A DNA stretch of 64,000 nucleotides from RBG-13-51-18 sp963739395. GTDB lineage: Bacteria; Chloroflexota; Dehalococcoidia; Dehalococcoidales; RBG-16-60-22. Where the stretch lies: the NCBI GenBank assembly GCA_963739395.1, contig CAVUAE010000001.1, positions 310,001 to 374,000 of the forward strand, in the 5' to 3' direction. A program made the translations under genes and the position numbers. The notes under the pieces were generated by a model. It saw only the letters and a list, made by a program, of their open reading frames with translations. It was not told where the DNA came from and searched no databases. How positions within the stretch are numbered: the first letter of the stretch is position 1; each line of letters opens with the position of its first letter. Shown here piece by piece: positions 42,403-51,857 of the stretch.

Positions 42403-42984
42403 CTACCTCCCTTTAGACACAGACATTTTCAAGAAGTTGGTTAAAATCTTATGCCCGTCCGGCGTCATAATCGATTCCGGGTGAAACTGCACCCCCTCCA
42501 CTTTGTCCCGGCGGTTTCTCACCCCCATAATCACACCATCTTTGGTCTTAGCCGAAATTTCCAACGATGCAGGCACCGACTGGCTGTCTATCACCAGGGA
42601 ATGATAACGTCCCGCCGTAATTGGCGACGGCAGCCCTTGAAAAACAGTCGCGCCGTCATGATAAACTAAGGACTCTTTACCATGCATCGGCAGCATCGCC
42701 CTTTTAATCACTCCTCCGTAAACATATCCTATACACTGGTGTCCTAGGCATACGCCCAATATAGGAATCTTGCCACGAAAACTCCTGACGACATCGTTGG
42801 ATACGCCTGCCTCCAGTGGCGTGCAAGGTCCCGGCGAAATGATGATATGACTCGGGTTCATGGATTCGATTTTCTCTAGTGTTATCGCATCGTTGCGATA
42901 AACCGTCGACTCCCAGCCAAGTTCGCCGAGATACTGCACGAGGTTATAGGTAAATGAATCGTAGTTATCTATCACCAGAATCAT
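42403..42984 (-). CDS. pabA: Aminodeoxychorismate synthase glutaminase subunit
   Basis: 193 aa class I glutamine amidotransferase (TrpG/PabA type). The triad is C in PILGVCLGHQCIGY (about 79), H in GVQFHPESI (about 168) and the following Glu. NYDSFTYNLVQYL at the start and ISPGPCTP are typical. It gives ammonia to PabB, whose gene overlaps it by 4 bp. One glutaminase may serve both folate and tryptophan synthesis, but no trp gene is here. Confidence 0.9.
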   Translation of the reverse strand: MILVIDNYDSFTYNLVQYLGELGWESTVYRNDAITLEKIESMNPSHIIISPGPCTPLEAGVSNDVVRSFRGKIPILGVCLGHQCIGYVYGGVIKRAMLPMHGKESLVYHDGATVFQGLPSPITAGRYHSLVIDSQSVPASLEISAKTKDGVIMGVRNRRDKVEGVQFHPESIMTPDGHKILTNFLKMSVSKGR

Positions 42985-44420
42985 GTGGTTATCTCCAAAT
43001 CCTTCCCGTCTGATAGTCCCAAAGCCCGAATTAGTGCCCTGCCTTTATCCAGCGTCTCGATATACTCTGCCTCCGGCTCGGAGTCGTAAACGATAGCTCC
43101 TCCTACCTGGAAATAAGCTCGGCCGTTCTTGATGATGAAGGTGCGTATAACAATATTAAGGTCCATATCTCCGCTAAAACTCAAGTAACCCACCGACCCG
43201 GTATAAACACTGCGGCGGGTCGGCTCCAACTCATCGATAATCTCCATCGCCCGCACTTTAGGCGCGCCGGTAATTGACCCACCCGGGAAGGTGGCTTTAA
43301 GTAAATTGATAACACTCTTCCCCTCCCTTAATTGCCCCACCACGGTCGAGGTCAGGTGAAACACGGTTGGATATGTCTCCAGTATCGCCAGCTCTTTAAC
43401 TTTTACCGTGCCGTAGCAACACACCCGCCCGATGTCGTTCCTTTCCAGGTCGACAATCATGATGTTTTCTGCGCGGTCTTTAATGCTTTTCTTTAGACTC
43501 TCAGCTAAAGCTTTGTCTTCTTTTATTGTCTTCCCCCGTGGTTTCGTGCCTTTAATCGGTCGTGTTTCCACCCAATCCCCCTTCACCTTCAAAAATCTTT
43601 CCGGAGACGCCCCAACGATGTTTACGTCCTCGAAGTTGAAATAATTAGCGAAAGGCGCCGGATTGATTTTACGCAGACGCCTAAAAAGCTCGTAAGGAGT
43701 GATGTTTATGTCAACTTCCAATCTCTGTGAAAGATTCACCTGGAAGATATCGCCAGCACAGATATACTCTCGGGCTTTAGCCACCGCCTCCAAATAACCT
43801 GCGTGAGTAAAATTAGCTTTAAGCTGTTTGTCTTTTACCGCTAAAGTGTCTTTAATAACGGTCGGCGGCGGCGCCAGCATAACCATATTTCTTAATTCGT
43901 TAAGTCTTTCTTTCGCTCTAAGCTTACGCTTGTCTTCTTTTAGTTCCGGAAAGCCAGTAGAAATGATATAAGTCTTACTTTCTTGATGGTCAAAGGCTAC
44001 TATAGCGTCGTAAAAACATAGATAACATTCCGGCAGATTCAAGTCATCTTTAGCCTGCTTGGGCAGTTTTTCAATAAAATGGCAAAGGTCATAACTGAAA
44101 TACCCCACTGCCCCACCAGTAAAAGGCACCGGCGCCCGACTGCCATCGATAGCATAAGTCTTAAGCAGTTCGCCGACGATGTCGAAAGGATTGCCGCGCC
44201 TTTTCTTTTCCATTCCATCTTTCATCAACGTTATCTCTTCGCCCCGACTGCGCAGGACGAGAAAGGGGTCGCTACCCATGAAAGAGTAATGTCCCAGTTT
44301 CTGTGGGTTCATCCCGCTATCTAGGAAAAAACTATATGGTCGCGACGCGAACGCCTCGAAGCACCAACCAGCTTCCGGCGCCATGTGAATTTCTTCGATA
44401 ATTGGATACCGGGCAGTCAT
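42981..44420 (-). CDS. pabB: Aminodeoxychorismate synthase component I
   Basis: 479 aa chorismate-binding enzyme. The C-terminal half holds the conserved GASPERFLK, TRPIKGT, DLERNDIGRV, HLTSTV, FPGGSITGAPK and GSVGY series. The PIKGT Lys is the residue typical of ADC synthase. Anthranilate synthase TrpE normally has PIAGT. With pabA and pabC directly downstream this is the p-aminobenzoate branch of folate synthesis. Last four bases overlap pabA. Confidence 0.91.
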   Translation of the reverse strand: MTARYPIIEEIHMAPEAGWCFEAFASRPYSFFLDSGMNPQKLGHYSFMGSDPFLVLRSRGEEITLMKDGMEKKRRGNPFDIVGELLKTYAIDGSRAPVPFTGGAVGYFSYDLCHFIEKLPKQAKDDLNLPECYLCFYDAIVAFDHQESKTYIISTGFPELKEDKRKLRAKERLNELRNMVMLAPPPTVIKDTLAVKDKQLKANFTHAGYLEAVAKAREYICAGDIFQVNLSQRLEVDINITPYELFRRLRKINPAPFANYFNFEDVNIVGASPERFLKVKGDWVETRPIKGTKPRGKTIKEDKALAESLKKSIKDRAENIMIVDLERNDIGRVCCYGTVKVKELAILETYPTVFHLTSTVVGQLREGKSVINLLKATFPGGSITGAPKVRAMEIIDELEPTRRSVYTGSVGYLSFSGDMDLNIVIRTFIIKNGRAYFQVGGAIVYDSEPEAEYIETLDKGRALIRALGLSDGKDLEITT

Positions 44421-44530
44421 TGCAGATAATCCACCCTTCAGAAACTTATAATTGAATTATATACAATATGGGTCTTCTTATGAAATCGTATTTCTTATCT
44501 AGCTAGAGCACATGGTATAATCGATGGCGT

Positions 44531-45133
44531 ATGGATTACCCCAAAAAGAAAAAACCAATCATCAAGAGATTTACAACATGGATAAGAAAACATTACATCG
44601 CTTTGTTGGGTTTATTTTTTGCGGTAGCCATCATCGTAGCGGTAAGTATCATCTATATTAAAAACCCCAATATCTTTAAAGAGCTTGAGGGTTACGGCTA
44701 CGCCGGTGTTTTTGTCATCAGTATCTTCCTGAATGCCACGCTTATTATCCCAGTCAGCAACATGACAATAATAATAGCGATGGGGGCTACTCTGCCTTCA
44801 CCTTTAATCGTCGGCCTGGTGGGAGGCATTGGGGCTGGTATCGGGGAAATGACAGGTTATCTGGCAGGCATAAGCGGTCGGGGTCTAGTAGTAACCAAGA
44901 ATAAAATATATAATCGTGTGGAAAAATGGGTCAAGAGGTGGGGTTGGATTGCTATCTTCGTCCTTTCCATGTTCCCATTTCTTTTCGATATCGCTGGGAT
45001 TATCGCCGGGGCGATGCGTATGCCTGTTTGGAAATTTTTTCTTGCTACCTGGCTGGGCAGGACGGTAACCTATATAACCGTAGCGTATTTAGCATCTTTG
45101 GGGATAAAGGTATTACCCTGGTTGAGCGGTTAA
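44531..45133 (+). CDS. VTT/DedA-like (SNARE-associated) membrane protein
   Basis: 200 aa with 5-6 predicted helices. Between helices the GGIGAGIGEMTGYLAGISGRG and FPFLFDIAGIIAGAMRMPVWKFFLATWLGRT-like stretches correspond to the two re-entrant loops of the VTT (DedA/TMEM41/YqaA) fold, G-x-x-x-G in the first and F..P..D..G..AG in the second. Related proteins flip or transport lipids. Its last 4 bases overlap the convergent MFS gene. Confidence 0.78.
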   Translation: MDYPKKKKPIIKRFTTWIRKHYIALLGLFFAVAIIVAVSIIYIKNPNIFKELEGYGYAGVFVISIFLNATLIIPVSNMTIIIAMGATLPSPLIVGLVGGIGAGIGEMTGYLAGISGRGLVVTKNKIYNRVEKWVKRWGWIAIFVLSMFPFLFDIAGIIAGAMRMPVWKFFLATWLGRTVTYITVAYLASLGIKVLPWLSG

Positions 45134-46383
45134 GCGCGTCGCTTTATGCCGAAAACTAATGCCCCACCCACGACAAAATACACAATACACATTATCAGCA
45201 TGAAGTTGTAGCCGCTTAAGGGACTTTGACTATTAAAGAAATCGATGCCTGGGCCGATAACACGCGCTAGAACGGCACCTCCTGCCGTCGCCATATTAGC
45301 AATACCGAGGTAACGTGCCTCTTCATTTTTAGACGCGAAATCAGTAGCCAGTGCCCAGTTGGTGCTATCGAAAATCCCTTTCGCTACGCCAATGATACCA
45401 GCCGCCCAGAGCATCATATTGTATTCATGATATATGGCAATAATGGCGATACCAGCAGCACCTAGCAAACTGGCAATTATAATTATAGGTTTGCGTCCGA
45501 TTCTATCGGAAAGATAGCCAGCCGGCCAGGTTACAATTAGCATACCGGCAGCGGCGATAACAAGGAAATGTGCCGCGGCAGTGGACGGGTCAGCTACATC
45601 AACGACGTCCTGCAAATAGTAATATGCAAACTGTTGGATAGTAGTAAACCCCATAAAGAAAAGTAAACGTGAAACAAGAAACCAGATAAAGTTGGAGTTT
45701 TTCCAGACATCTGTTTTAACGAGATTCGATATCGCTGTTAGCGGGGAAGATTTTTCTTTTAAAGCAGGTGTCGTTGGCTCGTGAACAAGCAATACCGTAG
45801 CCAGCATCGTCACCAGGAGGACAAATCCTACGGCGCCCAGCACTATCCATAATCCCCCGATGCCGTTTTCTTTATTATATAAATAGCCGGCAATCAACAC
45901 GAAAATCACACCGCCAGCCATTTCAAATATACTTCTAAAACCAGATGCCGTACCGTGTTTCTTTGAAGGCGCCAATTCTGGTATAAATGCCTGGTAGGGT
46001 CCCTGCGCGATGTTAGCGGTAACCTGTAGCAAACAATAAATGACAAAGATAACGATAAAACTGCCCGCTAAAGCAATACCTGGCAGTAGTAGTATGGCAA
46101 GAAGAATACCGATAAAAATGAAGGGTCGGCGACGCCCCCATCTAGAATTGAAACGGTCGCTGATGGCGCCGGCGATCGGTTGAACGAACATCGCCATTAA
46201 AAGCCCGCAAAGCGTAAGGATGCCCAGATAGGTGTTTTTCTGTGATTCTGGTACGAAATCCAACAGACGCAGCGGTAAAATAATGCTATGCAGGCTTTGC
46301 CAGAGAGCGGTAGTAGCAAAACCTAATATGGTTATTTTAACGAAGTCCCAGCGGCGGAAAGGGGTGGAGCTTTGGTTTATCAT
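45130..46383 (-). CDS. MFS transporter, SLC45/GPH-like sugar carrier family
   Basis: 417 aa, 12 predicted helices. The loop 2-3 signature ISDRFNSRWGRRRPFIFIG is the RWGRRRP form typical of SLC45/sucrose and GPH-type carriers. The second-half equivalent is LSDRIGRKPII. It may take up a sugar or other small solute. No sugar gene is adjacent. Overlaps the convergent VTT gene by 4 bp. Confidence 0.8.
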   Translation of the reverse strand: MINQSSTPFRRWDFVKITILGFATTALWQSLHSIILPLRLLDFVPESQKNTYLGILTLCGLLMAMFVQPIAGAISDRFNSRWGRRRPFIFIGILLAILLLPGIALAGSFIVIFVIYCLLQVTANIAQGPYQAFIPELAPSKKHGTASGFRSIFEMAGGVIFVLIAGYLYNKENGIGGLWIVLGAVGFVLLVTMLATVLLVHEPTTPALKEKSSPLTAISNLVKTDVWKNSNFIWFLVSRLLFFMGFTTIQQFAYYYLQDVVDVADPSTAAAHFLVIAAAGMLIVTWPAGYLSDRIGRKPIIIIASLLGAAGIAIIAIYHEYNMMLWAAGIIGVAKGIFDSTNWALATDFASKNEEARYLGIANMATAGGAVLARVIGPGIDFFNSQSPLSGYNFMLIMCIVYFVVGGALVFGIKRRA

Positions 46384-46513
46384 GGTATCTACTGTTAAAA
46401 AGCATAGCAGAGCCTAAGAGAAGAGGCAAGGAGTTAAATTGACGTTCAATCTAGCTTGGATTATAATCTAAGTAGGGACAAAGTCAAGATTATCTAAAAG
46501 GCAGGCTTAAATC

Positions 46514-47941
46514 TTGCACGAGTCTTGTGGTATTTTTGGCGCTTATGCTCCCAAAGAGGATGTAGCTCGCCTTACCTTCTTCGCCTTATTCGCCCTCCAA
46601 CACCGCGGCCAGGAAAGCGCTGGCATCGCCACTGCCGACGGCAAAAAAATCCACATCTTTACCGGTATGGGGCGCGTATCTAATGTCTTTACCGAAGATT
46701 CTTTAAAAACTCTCCCCGGATATATGGCTATCGGGCATAACCGTTATTCAACATCCGGTTCCAGCCAACCTTCTAACTCCCAACCTATAGTTGTTAGCAA
46801 TAATGGTGACACTATAGCTATAGCTCATAACGGTAATCTCGTTAATGCTACCTATCTTTATAAAGAGCTACAAGAGCAAGGTTTCACTTTCCGCGGTTCT
46901 ACCGATAGTGAAGTAATCGCGCATCTAATTGCTTCAGCTCCGGGCAAGAGTGTTATAGAGAAAATACGGCATACCATGCACCGGATTCAGGGAGCTTATT
47001 CGCTGGTAATCCTAACGCCTACCGAACTTTACGCCGTGCGCGACCCGTTAGGCGTGCGTCCCCTCTGTATAGGTAAGGTGGATAGCGGCTGGGCGGTGGC
47101 GTCGGAGACATGCGCGTTGGACCATATCGGTGCTACGTTTGTGAGGGCAGTTGAACCCGACGAAATAGTTGTTATCAATGATAACGGCGTCAAGAGCTAC
47201 CCCGGAGAGTCCACCAAAAGGGGACTGTGCATTTTCGAGTATATTTACTTTGCCCGGCCGGACAGCGTGATTAATGGCAAGTTGCTCTATCTCGCCCGCC
47301 TAGCCATGGGCGCCGGCCTCGCCCGCGAACACCCCGCCGACGCCGATATCGTCATGGGTGTGCCGGATTCGGGCACACCCGCCGGCACGGGTTATGCCCG
47401 GGAGTCTGGCATTCCCGTTGTCGAGGGGCTGATTAAAAATCGCTATGTCGGGCGCACCTTTATTGAGCCTGACCAACGTATGCGAGACATGGGTGTTAAG
47501 TTGAAGTTCAATCCGTTACCTCAGGTACTGGATGGCGAACGTCTTGTGGTTGTTGAAGATACCATTGTCCGCGGCACGACAACTTCCAGCGTTATCAGGC
47601 TATTACGGAAAGCGGGCGCTAAAGAAATCCATGTGCGTATCGGTGCCCCGCCCATCAAATACCCCTGCTATTATGGAGTGGACATGGCCACGCGGCGGGA
47701 GTTGATTGCCGCGCAGAAGAGCGTACCGGAAATCTGCGAGTTCATCGGCGCCGATTCGTTGGGATATTTAAGTATTGAAGGATTGATAAAAGCCGTCGGT
47801 TTGCCGCGGGAGAACTTCTGCCTGGCCTGCTTTACCGGTGAATATCCGATACCTGTCCAGCTAGAAATGGATAAGCTGGCGCTGGAACATATAGGAATAA
47901 AACGCGACTCTAAAGCCTGCGATGCCGTTGAAGAAGCTTAA
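46514..47941 (+). CDS. purF: Amidophosphoribosyltransferase
   Basis: 475 aa, first committed enzyme of de novo purine synthesis. The N-terminus reads MHESCGIFG, so the nucleophile Cys5 would be exposed after a short propeptide is removed. Glutaminase motifs HRGQESAGIAT and NGNLVN follow, then the PRPP loop VVEDTIVRGTT. Cys in GLCIFEY, PCYYGVD and FCLACF match the four ligands of the Fe-S cluster of the Bacillus-type enzyme. Start codon TTG with AAGGCAGG upstream. Stands alone, followed by lexA. Confidence 0.94.
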   Translation: MHESCGIFGAYAPKEDVARLTFFALFALQHRGQESAGIATADGKKIHIFTGMGRVSNVFTEDSLKTLPGYMAIGHNRYSTSGSSQPSNSQPIVVSNNGDTIAIAHNGNLVNATYLYKELQEQGFTFRGSTDSEVIAHLIASAPGKSVIEKIRHTMHRIQGAYSLVILTPTELYAVRDPLGVRPLCIGKVDSGWAVASETCALDHIGATFVRAVEPDEIVVINDNGVKSYPGESTKRGLCIFEYIYFARPDSVINGKLLYLARLAMGAGLAREHPADADIVMGVPDSGTPAGTGYARESGIPVVEGLIKNRYVGRTFIEPDQRMRDMGVKLKFNPLPQVLDGERLVVVEDTIVRGTTTSSVIRLLRKAGAKEIHVRIGAPPIKYPCYYGVDMATRRELIAAQKSVPEICEFIGADSLGYLSIEGLIKAVGLPRENFCLACFTGEYPIPVQLEMDKLALEHIGIKRDSKACDAVEEA

Positions 47942-47993
47942 CTAATAACTTCGTTATCTTTATCTGTCACTTTCCCTATAATTCCACCCCCTC

Positions 47994-48037
47994 TTGACAT
48001 ACGCTCAATTTTCTATTATAGTTAGAACAGGTGTTCT
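47994..48037 (+). promoter_or_regulatory. lexA promoter with SOS box
   Basis: TTGACA (47994-47999) and TATAGT (48017-48022) are 17 bp apart. Immediately downstream AGAACAGGTGTTCT (48024-48037) is a perfect dyad of the Gram-positive SOS-box form GAACNNNNGTTC. This indicates LexA autorepression. Confidence 0.85.
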
Positions 48038-48067
48038 TTATATCTCCGGGTAACACTAGGAGAGAAT

Positions 48068-48709
48068 GTGAAAAAGCTATCAGATAAGCAGCGCCGCATC
48101 ATTAAATACATCGACCGCTTTCTTGTCGAAAAGGGTTATCCGCCTACTGTACGTGATATTCAGAGGGGATGCAACATCAGCTCAACATCGGTAGTGGACT
48201 ATAATCTGAAAATATTAGTAAATCGTGGCGAGATTGACCGCCATGCCGATGTCTCGCGCGGCATTAGGCTACTCACCAAAACCTCAACAGCAGAAAGGAT
48301 AGTAGCGGTGCCCGTTATCGGTATGATAGCCGCCGGCAAACCAATCCCCGTGCCAACACCCGATACCTGGGACATCGCTGCGGTATCGGAAACTATGGGT
48401 ATGCCTGCCGAACTCACGCAGGGCAAAGAGGATATTTACGCCTTGCGAGTCAAAGGCACGTCCATGGTTGATGCCTTTATTAATGACGGCGACATTATCC
48501 TGTTGCAGTACGTCAGCGCCGTAGAAAATGGCCAGATGGCGGCAGTGTGGCTTAAAGCAGAAAAAGAGGTCACCTTAAAAAAGGTATTTGTCGAGGCTGA
48601 TAGAATACGACTCCAACCTGCCAATAGCCAGATGCAGCCGTTTTACACCAGGCCTGATAATATCGAAATCCAAGGCAGAGTCATCGGCGTTGTCAGACAG
48701 ATAGATTAA
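48068..48709 (+). CDS. lexA: LexA repressor
   Basis: 213 aa SOS repressor. The N-terminal winged helix (about 1-65: KLSDKQRRIIKYID, YPPTVRDIQRGCNISSTSVVDYNLKIL) precedes the self-cleavage site Ala-Gly in IAAGKP (about 92), the catalytic Ser in KGTSMVDAF (about 137) and the Lys in AVWLKAEKEV (about 160-165). Start codon GTG, with AGGAGAG 3 bp upstream. A matching SOS box sits over its promoter. Which other genes here it controls is not evident: uvrC and sbcD lack an obvious box in what I scanned. Confidence 0.94.
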   Translation: MKKLSDKQRRIIKYIDRFLVEKGYPPTVRDIQRGCNISSTSVVDYNLKILVNRGEIDRHADVSRGIRLLTKTSTAERIVAVPVIGMIAAGKPIPVPTPDTWDIAAVSETMGMPAELTQGKEDIYALRVKGTSMVDAFINDGDIILLQYVSAVENGQMAAVWLKAEKEVTLKKVFVEADRIRLQPANSQMQPFYTRPDNIEIQGRVIGVVRQID

Positions 48710-48717
48710 GCCAGACT

Positions 48718-49635
48718 CTATTTCTTATAGACCGGCGTGCACCATTTCATGTATTTGGGCAAGTTGCCACGAATAGCCTTAACGTAAAGTTCCTGCAGTT
48801 TAGAGGTAATCGGCCCTATTTCACCATTAGCTATTTTGCGATGGTCTATTTCCGACACCGGCGTCACATGAGCAGCAGTGCCGGTGAGGAAACACTCATC
48901 CGCGGAATATAATTCACTGCGGTCGATGGCGCGATGAATCGTCTGAATGCCAAGCTCTTTCTCCGCCAGCTCAATCACCGTATTTCTAGTAATACCCAAG
49001 AGTATATTATTGGTGGTAGCCGGCGTAATCAGCTTGCCATCCACCACCAAAAAGATGTTTTCTCCGCTGCCCTCGGAGATATGACCATCAGGTGAAAGCA
49101 TAATCGCTTCGTCATAGCCGTTAGTGATAGCCTCGGTTTTTGCCAAAGCGTTATTGATATAGATACCCGTAGCCTTAATCTGCGGGGGAATCACGTTATC
49201 TTCGGGACGGTGCCAGGAAGACACGCCACAGCTTACCTTATCCTTATCCAGATAGGGTCCCCAGGGGAAAGCGAACATGAAGAAATCGTGCTCGAGGTCA
49301 TGGAGGCGTACGCCTAAAGCCTGTGAGCTTGTATAAGCCACCGGGCGGACATAAACGTCCTCATGGAAGCCGCATTTAGCTACCAGCTCGACGGTCTTTT
49401 TACAAAGCTCATCGATGGAGAGCGGCAGAGCTATCTTAAGTACATGGCAGCCTTGAGCCAGGCGTTCATAGTGCTCCTTAAGGCGGAAGATATAGGTCTG
49501 TTTTTGTTTATCGTTCCAATTAGCGCGGATGCCTTCGAAAATTGCCGTGCCATAGTGGAGGAAGTGGGTCATAACGGGGAGTCTGGCTTCCTCTAAAGGC
49601 ATAAATTTCTTTTGGAAGTACGCATAGGATGGCAT
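48718..49635 (-). CDS. ilvE: Branched-chain amino-acid aminotransferase
   Basis: 305 aa class IV PLP aminotransferase, last step of Val/Leu/Ile synthesis. Motifs are HFLHYGTAIFEGIRA at about 24, the YVRPVAYTS strand, PPQIKATGIYINNALAKTEA with the PLP Lys (about 151-160), EGSGENIFLV and ITRNTVIELA. The YGTAIFEGIRA form distinguishes it from the PabC-like enzyme of this window. Convergent to lexA with an 8-bp gap. Confidence 0.92.
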   Translation of the reverse strand: MPSYAYFQKKFMPLEEARLPVMTHFLHYGTAIFEGIRANWNDKQKQTYIFRLKEHYERLAQGCHVLKIALPLSIDELCKKTVELVAKCGFHEDVYVRPVAYTSSQALGVRLHDLEHDFFMFAFPWGPYLDKDKVSCGVSSWHRPEDNVIPPQIKATGIYINNALAKTEAITNGYDEAIMLSPDGHISEGSGENIFLVVDGKLITPATTNNILLGITRNTVIELAEKELGIQTIHRAIDRSELYSADECFLTGTAAHVTPVSEIDHRKIANGEIGPITSKLQELYVKAIRGNLPKYMKWCTPVYKK

Positions 49636-49721
49636 AGCAGTATCTCCTCTCCGAATATACGCTATTATAGCTGTAATCTTGATGAAAACACAAGAGGTAA
49701 GATGATTTTACGTACGTAATG

Positions 49722-50966
49722 TTAGCTGTATTGACGTTTTTCTTTGAGGAGAAAGAGAAGCCCAAGCATAGCGATAAAGGCAAGTCCAGCGCCAAAATAG
49801 AAAGGGGCGGCGGGGTTGACTTTATCCCAGAGCCAGCCGGCGATAACGCTGGCGGGGAGAAGCATCAATCCTACTGCAGTCTGATAGTAGCCGAAAGCTG
49901 TGCCGCGACGCTCGGCAGGCACAAGGTCGGCGACAAAGGCTCGAGCCACTCCCTCGACGATGCCGTAGTAAATACCGTAGGCGGCGAAAAGCACCCAGAT
50001 GCTCCAGACGCTCGTCGCCAGGGCGAAACCGAGATAGACCAGAGCATAAACCGTCCAGCCGATGATGATTACCCTTCTCCTGCCCAGTTTATCCGAAATT
50101 ATACCCGCCGGCGTGGAAACGATAGCGTAAGTTAGGTTGAAAAGGACTAGCATCAAAGTAATCTCGAGGACATTTACGTTCAGGTTCTGCGCACGCAGGA
50201 CGATAAAAAAGTCCGAGGAGTTACCAAGGGTGAAAATACCCATGATAAGCAGGAAAAGCTTGAACTGCCCGCTAAAAGGTTGGCTGGAAGCAGCCGAAGC
50301 CGCTCCAGAAGTTTTCGTTGCTACGCTGGAGGGCAAACTTTTTTCATGGACGAAGGCGATTAACATGATAACGGCTATTACCGCCGGTATTATGCCGACA
50401 ATGACCAGCCAGCGGTAGGTGTCATTCATTAGAGTGAGGTCGCTGCCCTGGAGGATATAGATAATGACCGCAGCGGTCGCCAGACCGATGAAAGCCCCAG
50501 CGGTATCCATGGCGCGGTGAATGCCGAAGCTTTTGCCCCTTTTATCCGCCCCAACGGAGTCGGCAATCAGAGCATCGCGCGGAGAACTGCGAATCCCCTT
50601 GCCGATACGGTCGCCGAAACGTACTCCCAAAACGCCGCCCCAAGCGGTCGCTAGCAACATAAAGGGCTTGACGACGGTGGAAAAACCGTAGCCGATAACC
50701 GCCAACAACTTACGCTTGCGGAAACGGTCGCTGATGCGACCGCTAAAGACACGAAAGATAGCATCGAAGCTTTCCGAGAGACCGCCGATGAGACCAATAA
50801 TTACTCCCCCACCCCCTAAAACATTTTTAACGAAGAGAGGCACAAGGGTAAAAATCATCTCCGATGAGATATCGGTTAAAAGGCTGACCACGCCGAGGAA
50901 AAAGACATTAGGGTGCAGACCCCAGATTGGGCGGGGGGTTTTCTCTTTAGTGTCTGGAAGAGTCAT
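49722..50966 (-). CDS. MFS transporter
   Basis: 414 aa, 12 predicted helices. The N-terminal NVFFLGVVSLLTDISSEMIFTLVPLFV and GRISDRFRKRKLL mark a broad MFS subfamily with the DxSSEM signature, seen in many bacteria with undefined substrate. Loop 8-9 carries GIISDKLGRRRVI. It follows ilvE upstream by 86 bp on the same strand, so they may be co-transcribed. Confidence 0.8.
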   Translation of the reverse strand: MTLPDTKEKTPRPIWGLHPNVFFLGVVSLLTDISSEMIFTLVPLFVKNVLGGGGVIIGLIGGLSESFDAIFRVFSGRISDRFRKRKLLAVIGYGFSTVVKPFMLLATAWGGVLGVRFGDRIGKGIRSSPRDALIADSVGADKRGKSFGIHRAMDTAGAFIGLATAAVIIYILQGSDLTLMNDTYRWLVIVGIIPAVIAVIMLIAFVHEKSLPSSVATKTSGAASAASSQPFSGQFKLFLLIMGIFTLGNSSDFFIVLRAQNLNVNVLEITLMLVLFNLTYAIVSTPAGIISDKLGRRRVIIIGWTVYALVYLGFALATSVWSIWVLFAAYGIYYGIVEGVARAFVADLVPAERRGTAFGYYQTAVGLMLLPASVIAGWLWDKVNPAAPFYFGAGLAFIAMLGLLFLLKEKRQYS

Positions 50967-51117
50967 AACGATATATCTTTACATCACGGGAAAGGGGATG
51001 TCAAATAAGAAAAAGAGGAAAAGTAAAAAGTTAGATAAATATCGTTAATATGATGAATATTGATGTACAGTAGACTAGAGGTTACAATTAAAATATAGTA
51101 CATAACGGAGGCAGATA

Positions 51118-51591
51118 ATGCCGAAGAAAATAGTATCATGGGGCGTTTTACTTTTTTCCTTTTCGCTGATAATACTTACCTACATACCAAAAGATGATAG
51201 ATTTAGTTGGGGGTTTAATTGGACATATCATATTCCAGAAGTATATATGCCCGTTTTATTTTATCAAATTACAGCCGCGGTTGCTGTGGTTATTTGTTTA
51301 TTTTTAATAATTTCATCATTTTGGGAAAAATGGTCTACTAAAGTTGAAGAATTTATAGTGGAAAGGTTAAATTTACTATTATTTGTTATATATTGGTCTG
51401 TATACATAATCAGTTATTTACAGGGCTTCTCCACCTTGTTAGAAATCGGTACTCCATCTTGGGTCATTTATTTTATTTTTTATCCCGGTTATGTTTTATT
51501 TCTTCTTATTCCTGTTCTTTATTTCAAATGGTTATTTAGTCAGAGAAAAAGCCGCCGTCATCGAAAGTGGGTAAACTCGATTAATCTTTAA
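51118..51591 (+). CDS. Uncharacterised four-helix membrane protein
   Basis: 157 aa. Predicted helices are at about 6-25, 49-70, 89-108 and 118-140, with a basic C-terminus RKSRRHRKW. The segment between helices 1 and 2 carries aromatic residues (FSWGFNWTYHIPEVYM). SD GGAGGCAG lies 4 bp before the ATG, and the sequence is AT-rich compared with its neighbours. No family recognised. Confidence 0.6.
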   Translation: MPKKIVSWGVLLFSFSLIILTYIPKDDRFSWGFNWTYHIPEVYMPVLFYQITAAVAVVICLFLIISSFWEKWSTKVEEFIVERLNLLLFVIYWSVYIISYLQGFSTLLEIGTPSWVIYFIFYPGYVLFLLIPVLYFKWLFSQRKSRRHRKWVNSINL

Positions 51592-51693
51592 ATCAGTCAA
51601 ATAGAACGATTTAAACTTCAATTTATCTAACTATGTATATTCCTTGACTGTGTTTCTAATCTAAAGTAAAATATAGCTTGAATTGCTATACCT

Positions 51694-51769
51694 GCCGAGG
51701 TAGCTCAGTCGGTAGAGCAGTGGACTGAAAATCCATGTGTCCCCAGTTCAATTCTGGGCCTCGGCACCA
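51694..51769 (+). tRNA. tRNA-Phe (anticodon GAA)
   Basis: Cloverleaf with acceptor GCCGAGG/CCTCGGC, D arm GCTC/GAGC, anticodon stem GTGGA/TCCAT with loop CTGAAAA (anticodon GAA), T arm CCCAG/CTGGG with TTCAATT, discriminator A, and encoded CCA. Confidence 0.96.
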
Positions 51770-51782
51770 CGCAAACAGACGG

Positions 51783-51857
51783 GCGGAAGTAGTTCAGTGG
51801 TAGAATGCCTCCTTGCCAAGGAGGAAGTCGCGGGTTCGAATCCCGTCTTCCGCTCCA
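51783..51857 (+). tRNA. tRNA-Gly (anticodon GCC)
   Basis: Cloverleaf with acceptor GCGGAAG/CTTCCGC, anticodon stem CCTCC/GGAGG with loop TTGCCAA (anticodon GCC), T arm GCGGG/CCCGT with TTCGAAT, discriminator T, and encoded CCA. It follows tRNA-Phe by 13 bp, so the two are probably one transcript. Confidence 0.96.

Noticed and set aside
42981..44420. Anthranilate synthase TrpE
   Set aside because: The PIKGT Lys and the following pabA-pabC genes point to aminodeoxychorismate synthase.
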